Below are positions 1 through 9,301 of a stretch of DNA of 64,000 nucleotides, piece after piece. The notes beneath the pieces are model-generated. The model made no database searches, was not told the origin of the DNA, and saw only the letters and a program-made list of their open reading frames with translations. Each line of letters opens with the position of its first letter. Within the stretch, counting starts at the first letter, position 1. Source of the DNA: an uncultured Opitutales bacterium (lineage in GTDB: Bacteria; Verrucomicrobiota; Verrucomicrobiia; Opitutales; UBA953); the NCBI GenBank assembly GCA_934675585.1, contig CAKUQY010000008.1, positions 1 through 64,000 of the forward strand, read 5' to 3'. The position numbers were made by a program, and so were the translations under genes.

Positions 1-106
1 TAATATTTTTCATATTTTGTGTATATTTATTTAGGTTATTGTTGAATGTTATTTTTTAGAACTACAAAAATTCTAAACGCGAAAAAAAAAACGCAAGCAC
101 AAAATT

Positions 107-136
107 AAATTCGCGTTCCCGTGAGAACGCGAATTT
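107..136 (-). terminator. Perfect 12-bp hairpin, probable terminator
   Basis: AAATTCGCGTTC and its exact reverse complement enclose a 6-nt loop. Read on the minus strand the stem is followed by a T-rich stretch, so it could back up the terminator at 331-367 or end a short transcript. The stem contains GCGTTC but not the full GTTCCCGC word. Confidence 0.55.
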
Positions 137-330
137 AGTGTTTCGCGCGGGAACGGAACAAAAAAAAGAAATCAAGAGCACCTGCTCGCGAAGCTCACTA
201 AAGAATTTAAAGAAATTTTTCGATTTTATTTGGCGGCTTAACCGACGACGCTTCGGCGCTTGGTTCTTCGGGCGAAAATTTCAGAACCAGCACTAAACTT
301 TAAATTTTAATTTTCTTACAGTAAAAAGCG

Positions 331-367
331 CGTTCCCGCGGAAGTATTTTTAACTTTCGCGGGAACG
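331..367 (-). terminator. Terminator after nuoI, built from paired GTTCCCGC words
   Basis: A 15-nt arm starting CGTTCCCGCG pairs with CGCGGGAACG and its flank across a 7-nt loop, with one mismatch. It sits 18 nt beyond the nuoI stop, and on the minus strand is followed by CTTTTTAC. T-runs on both sides mean it may work in both directions. Confidence 0.75.
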
Positions 368-384
368 GATTTTTATTAAAAAAT

Positions 385-930
385 TTAGTGGCTTTCAGGT
401 TTTTGGGCGTCTTTTTTTGCCCATTTCAAATGTTCATCTGGCAAGGTGCCGCCGATTTTGTAAAGTTGTTCTTTGTTGAGAACCAAACTTTCGCGGGAAT
501 AGCCATTGAGCGAATAAATTTCTTGCAAGTGAATTGCAGATTCTGGGCAAACTTCTTGGCACATACCGCAATAAATACAACGCAACATATTGATTTCAAA
601 TGCGGCTGGCGCTTTTTCTTGCACATCGGCATGAGGCGAATTGGGATCAACTTCGCCCGGCGTTACGCGAATCGCTTTTGCGGGACAAACAAATTCGCAA
701 AGCTGGCACGAAACGCATTTTTCGCGACCTTCTTGATCTTTAACGAGCGTGGGAACGCCACGATAACCTTTAGGAATTATAGGACGTTCTTCTGGATATT
801 TCAAAGTAACCGGCTTGCGGAGCATGATGCCCAAAGTCGTTTTGAGTCCCATTAAAATTTGCGGCAAGTAAAGTTTTTCCCACCAGCGCAATGGTTTTGC
901 TTTAATAACTTTGTATTGTTGAAGAGACAT
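385..930 (-). CDS. nuoI: NADH-quinone oxidoreductase subunit I
   Basis: Complex I subunit that carries electrons through two 4Fe-4S clusters from the NADH-oxidising arm towards quinone. Both cluster motifs are visible: Cys72-x2-Cys75-x2-Cys78-x3-Cys82 and Cys118-x2-Cys121-x2-Cys124-x3-Cys128. The 181 residues are a normal length. It is the last gene of nuoG-nuoH-nuoI, 26 bp after nuoH, and a hairpin follows at once, so nuoJ to nuoN must be encoded elsewhere. The ATG has an A/T-rich leader with no Shine-Dalgarno. Confidence 0.96.
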   Translation of the reverse strand: MSLQQYKVIKAKPLRWWEKLYLPQILMGLKTTLGIMLRKPVTLKYPEERPIIPKGYRGVPTLVKDQEGREKCVSCQLCEFVCPAKAIRVTPGEVDPNSPHADVQEKAPAAFEINMLRCIYCGMCQEVCPESAIHLQEIYSLNGYSRESLVLNKEQLYKIGGTLPDEHLKWAKKDAQKPESH

Positions 931-956
931 TGTAAATTAAAATTTAAATGTTAAAA

Positions 957-2129
957 TTACATCAAATCGATGACGGTTACCGCGATGAAATAGCCAATGA
1001 GATTGACGATTGCGAGCGGAAGTAAAATTTTCCAACCAATGTGCATTACTTGGTCGTAGCGGAAACGCGGGAGCGTCCAGCGAATCCAAACAATCAAGAA
1101 CATCAAGCAGAATGTTTTGAAGAGCAAGCAGAAAATGCCGAGCAAGGTTCCCCAAATGCCATCGATTTGTGGCAAGAATGGCAAAATGTGCCAACCGCCG
1201 AGGAAGAAAAGCGTGAAAATAATCGAGCCCAAAATAATATGCAAATATTCGCCCACGAAGAACAAGCCGAATTTGAAAGTTCCGTATTCGGTGTGAAAAC
1301 CGCCGACGGTGTCAGTTTCTGATTCGGGAACGTCAAACGGCAAGCGACCCATTTCGGCAAGCATCGCCGTGAAATAAATGAGCGCAGAAATTGGCGCGAT
1401 GATAATGTTCCACCAATTACTTTGTTCTTGCACGATTGAGAAAAATGAAAGTGGGTTGCATTCTGTATTTGCAGCCGTGAGCAAAACAATTGGCAAAAGC
1501 GACATCACGATTGACAATTCGTAAGAAATCACTTGCGCGCCCACACGCATCGACGCGAGGAACGGATATTTTGAATTTGATGACCAACCCGCCAAAATCG
1601 TGCCATACGCGCCGAGCGAGCTCACCGCAACGACAAACACAAAACCGGGATTCATATTGCAAAGCATCAACGCGGTTTCTTTGCCTGTTTCGGGATCGAC
1701 ATACGAACCGAATGGCATCATCACCAAGGTAATCAACGCAGGAGCCAACGCGAAGCAAGGCGCCAAGTGATAAAGCCATTTGGTAACGTGGCCAGGAATT
1801 GGCTCTTCGCGCAAAAACAATTTACCGCCGTCTGCCAATGGTTGAATAATGCCCCAATAAGTCAAAAGACGTCCCAAAACAGGAATGTACATCAGCCACG
1901 GGAACGTTGTGCGACAGGGTCCAACACGTCCTTGACACCACGCAGCCACTTTGCGTTCGAGCAACACGGTGTACAAGCAACCGCCCATCGTTGCCAAAAC
2001 GATACAAACGGCGATGATTGCTTTCAAAACGCCCGTTGTAATCGCGACCGTTTCGGGATCGGTTGGCAATTGCCAAGACCAGCCCCAGCTATTAAATAAT
2101 TCAATCAAAGCTAAACTAAACTCGTTCAT
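957..2129 (-). CDS. nuoH: NADH-quinone oxidoreductase subunit H
   Basis: Membrane subunit of complex I that forms much of the quinone-binding chamber where the peripheral arm docks. The 390 residues are strongly hydrophobic with about eight or nine membrane segments. Family signatures are present: LLERKVAAW with QGRVGP near residue 60, QPLADGGKLF near 100, and AEMGRLPFDVPE followed by a Glu-rich loop and GGFHTEYG near 265. It follows nuoG by 19 bp and precedes nuoI by 26 bp, so the three are one transcript. Confidence 0.96.
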   Translation of the reverse strand: MNEFSLALIELFNSWGWSWQLPTDPETVAITTGVLKAIIAVCIVLATMGGCLYTVLLERKVAAWCQGRVGPCRTTFPWLMYIPVLGRLLTYWGIIQPLADGGKLFLREEPIPGHVTKWLYHLAPCFALAPALITLVMMPFGSYVDPETGKETALMLCNMNPGFVFVVAVSSLGAYGTILAGWSSNSKYPFLASMRVGAQVISYELSIVMSLLPIVLLTAANTECNPLSFFSIVQEQSNWWNIIIAPISALIYFTAMLAEMGRLPFDVPESETDTVGGFHTEYGTFKFGLFFVGEYLHIILGSIIFTLFFLGGWHILPFLPQIDGIWGTLLGIFCLLFKTFCLMFLIVWIRWTLPRFRYDQVMHIGWKILLPLAIVNLIGYFIAVTVIDLM

Positions 2130-2148
2130 TGTGAATTAAAAATAAAAA

Positions 2149-3828
2149 TTATTTCTTGTAGTGCAACGATCCTGTTTCTGGGAACGCGATATTTGCGAAC
2201 GCTGCGGGAGCGTCGGCAAGCTCGATGCCTTCGTCAGGAATTTTGTTAAAATCAACGTTCCCGCAAACTTTGCATTCTGTGCTAATTGCTTTACGCACAA
2301 CATCGAGAGAAGCATCAAATTTTACATTAAAACGATTTGTGAGCGCACTGATAATTTCGAGTTCGTTTGTCGTTCCCGCGAGACCTGGAATTGCTGCGTC
2401 AAAGCGTTGAACGCGGAAGTTTTGGTTAATAAACGTTCCCGCCTTTTCAAAAACCGTGCGTCCTGCAAAAACGACTTTTGCGCTTTCGCTGGTAGGTGTT
2501 TGGTGTGTACCGATGTAAATAACTTGCACGGCTTTCAATTGCGCTTCGGTCAAGCCGATTGAGAGCAAATCTTCGCCAAAACAAATCACGGTTTTTACCG
2601 TTCCCGCGTCAATCGCTTTGCCAAGTTCTGCAATATTTGAAGATGCGAAATCTTTGACTAATTCTGTTGCTAATGCGCCACGACGGTTTGGCGAGCGGTC
2701 TTCCGAAATGAGCATGCCGTCGTTTTCTTCTAAAATTTGCGACAAATAAACTTTTGCTTGAGTCGCGTCTGCCAATTTTTTAGTGGCAAAATGTTCTTCA
2801 AGCGATTGTTTGCCCGAAGCGACGATTGCGACCGCGCCTTCTGTAATCAAAGCCACGGCAGCGTCAACGGCTTCTTCAAATGCAACTTTTGTTTTTGCGC
2901 GAAGATTTGCCAACAAGCGATTTTCAGCTTCGACAGTTTTGTAAATCATACGTCCGCTGTCGGTCATCCACATATCGTTCACGGCATCATTGCGGCGCGG
3001 TGTGATACGGTAAATTTTTCCTTCGCGCGACCAAACAGTCGTGTTCACGCCAACGCTCGATTCCGTGCAAATACTTTTTGTTTGTTTGAGAAACCAAACG
3101 CGCATTTTAAAACGAAAATCTTTGCTCGTCATTGCGCCAACAGGGCAAATATCGACCACGTTCATCGAATAGTTCCCGTCAAGTTCTTGTCCTGGGAAAC
3201 AATCAATTTGCGTCAATGAACCACGTTGCACAGCGCCCAAAACGGGCTTTTTCAAAACTTCGCGGCAAAAACGCACGCAGCGACGGCAAAGCACGCAACG
3301 CTCGTTGTTGAGCGAAACACGCGGACCAATACTTTTTGCGCGTGGTTTTACATTTTTAACATCGCGGTAACGCGAAACGCCACGACCATATTCTGCAGAA
3401 AACGCTTGCAAAGTACACTCGCCTGCTTGGTCGCAAATTGGACAATCCAACGGGTGATTCGCCAACAAAAATTCTGTAACGCCTTCGCGGCTGACTTGCA
3501 CCATTGGCGATTTTGTTTTCACGTGCAAATTGGGCGAAACCGTTGTGCCGCAAGCGATTGCGGGCTTAGGCATCCAGCCAATTTTTGGCGAGCCATCTTC
3601 GTTCAAAACGGGAGCGCCAGTTGCGCGGTCGCGCATCGGCATACCAATTTCAACCAAGCACATACGGCACGTTCCCGCAAGTGGCAATTTGGGATGATAG
3701 CAATAATGCGGAATCTCAATGCCCACGCTTTTGGCGGCTTCGACCACATTTTGTTTGGCGGCAACTTGATAAACTTTGCCGTCAATGTTAATAGAAACTA
3801 AATCTGGTTGCGTCGAACAGTCTGACAT
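2149..3828 (-). CDS. nuoG: NADH-quinone oxidoreductase subunit G
   Basis: Iron-sulfur subunit of the peripheral arm of complex I. The N-terminal 2Fe-2S domain has Cys43, Cys54, Cys57 and Cys93; the His-Cys3 cluster is His125, Cys129, Cys132, Cys138; another 4Fe-4S set is Cys178, Cys181, Cys184, Cys228. The molybdopterin-like C-terminal part is short: 559 residues against roughly 690 in alphaproteobacteria and 900 in E. coli, with a poorly conserved end. First gene of the nuoGHI transcript; the leader is A/T rich without Shine-Dalgarno. Confidence 0.95.
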   Translation of the reverse strand: MSDCSTQPDLVSINIDGKVYQVAAKQNVVEAAKSVGIEIPHYCYHPKLPLAGTCRMCLVEIGMPMRDRATGAPVLNEDGSPKIGWMPKPAIACGTTVSPNLHVKTKSPMVQVSREGVTEFLLANHPLDCPICDQAGECTLQAFSAEYGRGVSRYRDVKNVKPRAKSIGPRVSLNNERCVLCRRCVRFCREVLKKPVLGAVQRGSLTQIDCFPGQELDGNYSMNVVDICPVGAMTSKDFRFKMRVWFLKQTKSICTESSVGVNTTVWSREGKIYRITPRRNDAVNDMWMTDSGRMIYKTVEAENRLLANLRAKTKVAFEEAVDAAVALITEGAVAIVASGKQSLEEHFATKKLADATQAKVYLSQILEENDGMLISEDRSPNRRGALATELVKDFASSNIAELGKAIDAGTVKTVICFGEDLLSIGLTEAQLKAVQVIYIGTHQTPTSESAKVVFAGRTVFEKAGTFINQNFRVQRFDAAIPGLAGTTNELEIISALTNRFNVKFDASLDVVRKAISTECKVCGNVDFNKIPDEGIELADAPAAFANIAFPETGSLHYKK

Positions 3829-3939
3829 ATCAAAAAAGTTTTTATATTAGTATTAAGTCTAAACTCTTTCGCGATACTGCGCAATAATTCAATTTGGCGT
3901 TCCCGCGAAATTTTGTCAAAAGCGTTCCCGAAAAATCGC

Positions 3940-4599
3940 TTAAAATTTTGAAATTGTCGGACATTGAATTCCCGCTATTTTGTCCATAATATAACGCGAA
4001 GCATAAAGAAAACGTTCCTTTGGCTCGAGCGATTTATTGGCTGCGGGATCGTATTCTTCGGCAAAAATAGGTTTTTCAAAAACTACTTGCAGCGAGCCGC
4101 GATTAAGCAAATACGAACCTTTGGGCATAATGTCGTGTGCGCCAAAAACGCGCACGGGAACGACGGGAACGCGCGTTTTACACGCGATCAACCCCGCTCC
4201 GCCTTTCGCTGGAAGCAAATTACCGTCTTTCGAACGCGTGCCTTCGGGGAACAACAAAATCGAACCGTTCGACTTTAAAACTTTAAACATTTTTTTAAAT
4301 GCCGCAACATCGTTCCCGCTCTTACTCACGGGAATCACATTACAATGCGGCAAAATAACTTTTAAAATAGGATTATCCGATAGCGAGCCGCGCGCCAAAA
4401 AATACATTTCTTTACTAATGCAACTGCCAATCAACGGCGGGTCCATAAAACTTTGGTGATTTGCCGCAAAAAGGCAACCGCCCGTCAATGGAATATTTTC
4501 CGTTCCCGCGACCTCTAATTGTCCATACGAACACATAAACGCGCGCGCAAAATAGTAAATTAACGAGTAAAAGATTTTAGGATTATAATTGTCTCTCAT
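3940..4599 (-). CDS. plsC: 1-acyl-sn-glycerol-3-phosphate acyltransferase family protein
   Basis: Transfers an acyl chain to lysophosphatidic acid, giving phosphatidic acid for membrane lipid synthesis. The acyltransferase blocks are present: NHQSFMD (the HX4D catalytic motif) near residue 47, FPEGTRSKDG near 118, and VPVVPV near 144. At 219 residues it is a compact member, with no obvious long membrane anchor. Last gene of the unit that starts at def; 49 bp separate it from the pyrophosphatase gene. Exact acyl acceptor is inferred from the family. Confidence 0.88.
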   Translation of the reverse strand: MRDNYNPKIFYSLIYYFARAFMCSYGQLEVAGTENIPLTGGCLFAANHQSFMDPPLIGSCISKEMYFLARGSLSDNPILKVILPHCNVIPVSKSGNDVAAFKKMFKVLKSNGSILLFPEGTRSKDGNLLPAKGGAGLIACKTRVPVVPVRVFGAHDIMPKGSYLLNRGSLQVVFEKPIFAEEYDPAANKSLEPKERFLYASRYIMDKIAGIQCPTISKF

Positions 4600-4648
4600 T
4601 TTTTTTAATTACAATTTTTTTGGGTTTTATCTTTAGCGTTCCCGCGAA

Positions 4649-6340
4649 TTATCCGTGTTGCCAACTACTAATCAGCGACAAGATTTGCGGGAGCAATTGT
4701 TTTTTGCGGGAAAGCACGCCTGGGAGCGCGTAAATATTTTCCTCAACGCGTTCATAAGGCAACGAGCGAATAAAATCGGAACGTCCACAAATCAACAAAT
4801 GCGACAATTCGCGCACGGCATCGGTTACAAGCAAGCCGAAGAAAGATAATTTTTCCAAATCGACGTGCATTTGCATTTCTTTGAGAATTTCTTCGCGACG
4901 ATTGTGAAGCAATTCCAAATGCGCCTCTTCCACCTGCGCCAATGCGAATTTAATATCGCCACTAAAATAATCTTTACGGTCGCCAGAAATAACTTCGGAA
5001 GCGGATTTTTTGGTCAATGCCGAACCGACTGCCAAAATTTCGCTCATCAAATCAATTGCTTTTACGCCCGATTTTTCTTCGAGCCAAGCGCAAATTTTGC
5101 GATCGACTTCCGAAGTCGTTGGCGATTTTAAATTTAATGTATCCGAAACCAATCCGCACAACAAAATGCCTGCCATTTTAGGCGTCAATTTGATATTTGA
5201 ATTTTTATACATGCGTGCGACGATGGTGCAAGTTGAGCCGACAATATCGCCCGTAAAACGCAATGGCGCTTCTGTGCTAAACATTGAAATGCGGTGATGA
5301 TCAACCACTTCAACAATCGGCAATTCTTCAACGCCTGCCAAAAATTGCGTCGGCTCGTTGTGATCTACCAAAATCATTTTAAATGGCGGCTCTTCCATAA
5401 TTTGCGATTTATAAACAACGCCTTCCAACATTCCGTTAGACGCGACAACAGGCCACAAATTTGCGGTTGAGCGCATCATTTGTTTACGAAAATCTTTAAC
5501 GCGATCGTTCGGTTCAAACACCATACTTTTGGGCATTTCCAAATCTGCACATTCAACAGGCATCGAAAACTTTAATTGACGAATCACCGATGCAGAATCT
5601 AACGCCGTTGCAATCACCGAAATGCCACGCTCATTTGCCGTTTTCAAAATATCGGGTTCGGGCGGCACATTGCCGGTAATAATCAACAAACGCGTGCGGC
5701 ATTCGAGCGCGGCGCGTTGATTGTGTGGATTATCGCCCGTAATCACAATTAAATTGTCGCGGTCGTCGGGCAAATGTTTCGCCAAACTTGACGCGCGCAT
5801 CGACGCGACATAAACCTCAAATGGCTGACGCGTCATCGCGTTAAAAAGCACGTAAGGTTTAGCTTTGAGCACCTTGCAAATCAATTCGAGCGACGTGTAA
5901 ATATTACGACTGCCAAAGGCAAAATCGTCATGCGAATCGCTGCCCAAATTTAACAAACTTTTCAACAACGAAACCGCATCAAACATTCCCAAATATTTGC
6001 CATAGCCATCAATAATCGGCAATGAAAATACTTGGCGGGAACGCAATGCTTTAAGCGCCGAATAAATCGTTGAACCTTTGTTAATCGTCGGCGCCGGCTG
6101 CATCAAATCTTGCATGCGAATAAAAAGATCGTGGTGTTCCCGCGGCGGTTTTACAGCAAAACGACTAAACAAATATTGTCCACGATCGGACAAAACCCCA
6201 GGGCAAATCGCCTCGTATTCAACATATTCTCCCGCGCCATCTGCTTGAGCTTGTCTCAACGCCGCCAAGGCATACGCGCTCGCCAAACTATCCAAATCTG
6301 GATTGCGATGACCAGTAACAAAAATTTTCGTAGGATGCAT
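4649..6340 (-). CDS. Manganese-dependent inorganic pyrophosphatase, CBS-DRTGG-DHH type
   Basis: Family II pyrophosphatase, splitting PPi to two phosphates in the cytoplasm. The N-terminal DHH half has GHRNPDLDS (His11, Asp15, Asp17), and after an insert it resumes with VDHNEP (Asp326) and VVDHHR (Asp347, His348, His349), then a DHHA2 domain to residue 563. The insert (about 70-320) has the size and layout of a CBS pair split by a DRTGG domain; in related enzymes these bind adenine nucleotides and regulate activity. It lies 17 bp after a small unknown gene in the def-led unit. Confidence 0.88.
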   Translation of the reverse strand: MHPTKIFVTGHRNPDLDSLASAYALAALRQAQADGAGEYVEYEAICPGVLSDRGQYLFSRFAVKPPREHHDLFIRMQDLMQPAPTINKGSTIYSALKALRSRQVFSLPIIDGYGKYLGMFDAVSLLKSLLNLGSDSHDDFAFGSRNIYTSLELICKVLKAKPYVLFNAMTRQPFEVYVASMRASSLAKHLPDDRDNLIVITGDNPHNQRAALECRTRLLIITGNVPPEPDILKTANERGISVIATALDSASVIRQLKFSMPVECADLEMPKSMVFEPNDRVKDFRKQMMRSTANLWPVVASNGMLEGVVYKSQIMEEPPFKMILVDHNEPTQFLAGVEELPIVEVVDHHRISMFSTEAPLRFTGDIVGSTCTIVARMYKNSNIKLTPKMAGILLCGLVSDTLNLKSPTTSEVDRKICAWLEEKSGVKAIDLMSEILAVGSALTKKSASEVISGDRKDYFSGDIKFALAQVEEAHLELLHNRREEILKEMQMHVDLEKLSFFGLLVTDAVRELSHLLICGRSDFIRSLPYERVEENIYALPGVLSRKKQLLPQILSLISSWQHG

Positions 6341-6357
6341 ATTTTTTTTAACAAGGT

Positions 6358-6639
6358 TTAAGGTTCTGGAAAAATTTTTTCAAAAGTATCAAATGCTTTG
6401 TCCGACAACACCGCACGCAATGTTTCAAACTCGACATCAAACAAATGAAATTCTTGCTTGGCATTTTTTGCCACAATCGTCAAACGCCAACCGCCATTCA
6501 AACGCAAAATTTTAATTGTGCGGGAACGCGATTTTGCGCGTGGGTTAATCACGCCACACGAAACGCGCGCGACAGCATTGAGTCGCTCAATCAAAGGGCG
6601 AGCCACATCGATAATCGTCGTGTGCGTTCCCGCGCGCAT
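6358..6639 (-). CDS. Small hypothetical protein
   Basis: A 93-residue basic protein I do not recognise. The middle reads like a small beta-sheet (residues 35-75) and the end is acidic and helical. It begins 3 nt after the stop of the M24 peptidase gene and ends 17 bp before the pyrophosphatase gene, so it is very likely translated as part of that unit. One GCGGGAACG word lies inside it and one at its start. No membrane segment or signal peptide. Confidence 0.7.
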   Translation of the reverse strand: MRAGTHTTIIDVARPLIERLNAVARVSCGVINPRAKSRSRTIKILRLNGGWRLTIVAKNAKQEFHLFDVEFETLRAVLSDKAFDTFEKIFPEP

Positions 6640-6642
6640 CGT

Positions 6643-7800
6643 TTACGCAATCTCCCACTTGTATGGATGTTTCGCGAGTACTTCGCAACCATCGGCGGTA
6701 ACGACGCAACTATCTTCAATGCGACAACCGCCAATTTCAGGATAGTAAAGTCCGGGCTCAATCGTAACAATCATATTTTCTTTTAACGCGGTTTTTTGAA
6801 TGGCACGCCCGCCGAGATTTGGCGCTTCGTGAACGTCGAGTCCAACACCGTGACCAAGTCCATGGAAAAATCCGCGTGGTGCGCCCTTGCCCGTTTCGGT
6901 TTTGTAGCCTTGTTCTTCAAAAAATTTAACGGTCGCCACGTGAACGTCGTAACAAATAACGCCGGCTTTGACCATTGCCATCGCGTTATCGTGTGCTTTT
7001 TTGACAGTTGCAACAAGCTTTTTTTGTTCGGGCGAAGCTTTGCCTTTCAAATAAGTGCGCGTCATGTCGCCCCAATAACCTGTCGCTGTAATGCGTGGAA
7101 AAATATCGCAAACAATCAATTCGTTCGCTTTAATGGGGCCGAAGCCTGGACAATGGCAATCGGTTCCTTGCACGCCCGCGGCAGCGATCACGCCTTCAAT
7201 ATTGATTCCGCCAAAATCGAGACATGCTTTTTCAATTTCTAAACGCAAACGTTCCGAAGTCAAAACGCGTCCTTGATAAACCACGTATCCCGCGCGATTG
7301 ATCGTTGATTCTTTCAAAACGCGCTCAACGGCACGAAAACCTGCGCACGATGCGCGATTGCCTTGACGCAAAAATTCAATTTCTTCTGCGGTTTTAATTG
7401 CTCGATTAGGAAAAAATGGCGAGCCACCGACGACAACATCCAAGCCCAATTTTAACAATTTATCATAAACTGCCGCAGGGAAATCTGGCGGCACCATAAA
7501 CGCGTTCCCGCCATAGCGTTTAATCAATGCCACCGCCAAATCTGCGGGACCGGCATCGGGAACGTCTTTGCGCAACTTTGCCATCTCTGCGCCAAAATCA
7601 ACCACAATATCAAAACGCGATTCCTTTTTAAAACGCTCCATTTCAAGCACCGTAATTGCGGCAATGCGTTTTTTGCCAACCGTAAAAGCGAGCAGCGGGT
7701 CGCCGCAAGCAAAATGGGTAAACCAACGCATATCCGCGTTAAAATAAGGTGCCGCATAAAGCAACACATCACGTTTTTTTTGATTTTTTTTGAGAGCCAT
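6643..7800 (-). CDS. Xaa-Pro aminopeptidase-like M24 metallopeptidase
   Basis: Creatinase/aminopeptidase P-type enzyme that removes an N-terminal residue preceding proline. The C-terminal pita-bread domain holds the five expected metal ligands: Asp in VCDIFPR, Asp in WGDMTRT, His in FHGLGHGVGLD, Glu in TIEPGLY and Glu in CRIEDS. The N-terminal half is a creatinase-like domain. I use the ATG at 7800; an in-frame TTG lies two codons upstream. It begins 6 nt after the stop of the YbaK-like gene. 385 residues, normal length. Confidence 0.9.
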   Translation of the reverse strand: MALKKNQKKRDVLLYAAPYFNADMRWFTHFACGDPLLAFTVGKKRIAAITVLEMERFKKESRFDIVVDFGAEMAKLRKDVPDAGPADLAVALIKRYGGNAFMVPPDFPAAVYDKLLKLGLDVVVGGSPFFPNRAIKTAEEIEFLRQGNRASCAGFRAVERVLKESTINRAGYVVYQGRVLTSERLRLEIEKACLDFGGINIEGVIAAAGVQGTDCHCPGFGPIKANELIVCDIFPRITATGYWGDMTRTYLKGKASPEQKKLVATVKKAHDNAMAMVKAGVICYDVHVATVKFFEEQGYKTETGKGAPRGFFHGLGHGVGLDVHEAPNLGGRAIQKTALKENMIVTIEPGLYYPEIGGCRIEDSCVVTADGCEVLAKHPYKWEIA

Positions 7801-7806
7801 AATCAA

Positions 7807-8277
7807 TTAATTTTCGATAATATCTTCAAATGTTGCGGGAACGTATTTTGCGAGCGCCTCGGGCGACAATTCCACTTGAAAGCCGCGTCTTCCCGCGCTA
7901 ATCACAACGGTTTCAAAAAGTTGCGCCGTATCATTAATAACGGTCGGGAACTTTTTTTTCATACCAATCGGCGAGCAACCGCCGTGAATGTAGCCCGTCA
8001 GCCCGAGCAAATCTTTTTGTTTTAACATCTCAATACTTTTTTCGCCCACGGCGCGTGCGGCTTTTTTGAGATTGAGTGTTTGATTGACGGGAACGCAAAA
8101 AACATAATAACTGCGCGGTGTTGCTCCCGTCGTTACCAAGGTTTTAAAAACGTGGTCAGGATCTTGATTCAATGCCGCTGCGACTGCGTTCCCGTCGGTC
8201 AAATCGGGATCATACTCGTGCGCCACAAAATCAATCTTTGCAGCGGCGAGCAAGCGCATGACATTGGTTTTTTCCAT
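7807..8277 (-). CDS. Cys-tRNA(Pro)/aminoacyl-tRNA deacylase, YbaK/EbsC family
   Basis: Trans-editing domain protein that hydrolyses wrongly charged tRNA, typically Cys-tRNA(Pro). The family features are seen in order: HEYDPD near the N-terminus, VFKTLV around residue 44, a conserved Lys-rich LKKAARAVGEKS segment, LLGLTGYIHGGCSPIGMKKK around 90-110, and ISAGRRGFQVELSP near 127. 156 residues from the ATG at 8277. Sits between an epimerase and the M24 peptidase with gaps under 10 nt. Confidence 0.9.
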   Translation of the reverse strand: MEKTNVMRLLAAAKIDFVAHEYDPDLTDGNAVAAALNQDPDHVFKTLVTTGATPRSYYVFCVPVNQTLNLKKAARAVGEKSIEMLKQKDLLGLTGYIHGGCSPIGMKKKFPTVINDTAQLFETVVISAGRRGFQVELSPEALAKYVPATFEDIIEN

Positions 8278-8284
8278 CAAAAAT

Positions 8285-9298
8285 TTATCCTTTCAACGAT
8301 TCGATAAATGCTTGAATTTCAGCTTCGGTGTCGATAATTGACGAATAGCCAAAATCGCGTTCCGCCGCCGCGCTCGAAAATGTATGCGTGCAAGCCAAAT
8401 GTTTTGCTACAAAACGCGTAATTGGCGGATGCCCCTCGATGCTGAAAATGCGCCAAAATGTTTCAAGAAATTTCGCCGCCCAGCATGCGCTGCGCAACGA
8501 TTGTGCGTTTTCGCGTTTTAATTCAGCCATGCCCAACGCTTTCAAAATGCGATTCAACCATTGCCACATATTCACCCAATCTTGATCGGTGATAAAATAC
8601 GCGTTCCCGCAAACTTTATCGTTCCCGCTATCAAGCGCATCTGCCACTTGCATGTGCGCGTGCACCACGTTTGCGATGTGCGTCAGCGAAACAATATTGT
8701 GTCCTTCGCCAATCATACGCAACTTGCCCTCACTCACACTTTTCAAAAGGGTTGGCAACAAATGCGGATCGCCTTGCCCCCAAATCAAATGCGGACGCAA
8801 CGCCACCGTCTTAAATTTAGCACAATTAGCCGCGAGCACCGCTTGTTCGGCTTTTGCTTTTGTAAACGCGTAATAACTTTCTTTCCAAACTTTTGTGTAA
8901 GGCAACGATTCGTTCCCGTTAATAATATTTTCGCCCGTGTAAACCACGCTCGGCGAAGAAGTGTAAATAAAATTTTTCACTCCCGCAGATTTTGCCGCAG
9001 CCAACACATTGTCCGTGCCATAAATATTCGTTGCGCGATATTCTTGCCAGTGGCCCCAAATATCAGATTTTGCCGCCGTGTGAAAAACAATATCCGCTCC
9101 CGCCATCGCGCTTTCAAGCAACGGCAACGAATCACGATTTGCAATATCTACCAAAACAAATTTTACGCCATCAGCAATTAAACCTGGATCCGAATGGCGC
9201 GCAATCGCCGTAACTTGCCAGCCACGCTTAATCGCCGCAATCGCCAAGGTCGAACCCAAAAAACCCGAACCACCCGTAATTACTACTTTTTTAATCAT
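8285..9298 (-). CDS. NAD-dependent epimerase/3-beta-hydroxysteroid dehydrogenase-like protein
   Basis: Extended short-chain dehydrogenase/reductase. The Rossmann motif GGSGFLG begins at residue 9, and the catalytic pair YAFTKAK (Tyr-x3-Lys) lies near residue 143, preceded by the TSSPSVVY serine region. 337 residues, with a substrate domain at the C-terminus resembling sterol/dihydroflavonol reductases. Substrate cannot be read from sequence. It starts 3 nt after def and ends 7 nt before the YbaK-like gene. Confidence 0.87.
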   Translation of the reverse strand: MIKKVVITGGSGFLGSTLAIAAIKRGWQVTAIARHSDPGLIADGVKFVLVDIANRDSLPLLESAMAGADIVFHTAAKSDIWGHWQEYRATNIYGTDNVLAAAKSAGVKNFIYTSSPSVVYTGENIINGNESLPYTKVWKESYYAFTKAKAEQAVLAANCAKFKTVALRPHLIWGQGDPHLLPTLLKSVSEGKLRMIGEGHNIVSLTHIANVVHAHMQVADALDSGNDKVCGNAYFITDQDWVNMWQWLNRILKALGMAELKRENAQSLRSACWAAKFLETFWRIFSIEGHPPITRFVAKHLACTHTFSSAAAERDFGYSSIIDTEAEIQAFIESLKG

Positions 9299-9301
9299 AA
9301 A

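Larger units (their letters stand above)
1..384. other. Intergenic region downstream of nuoI
   Basis: No convincing gene is seen in these 384 bases. The left 100 bases are very A/T rich. Two strong hairpins lie here (107-136 and 331-367, listed separately), and three GCGGGAACG-type words occur. The stretch between about 180 and 300 is more mixed in composition but is stopped in all frames at short intervals. Confidence 0.6.
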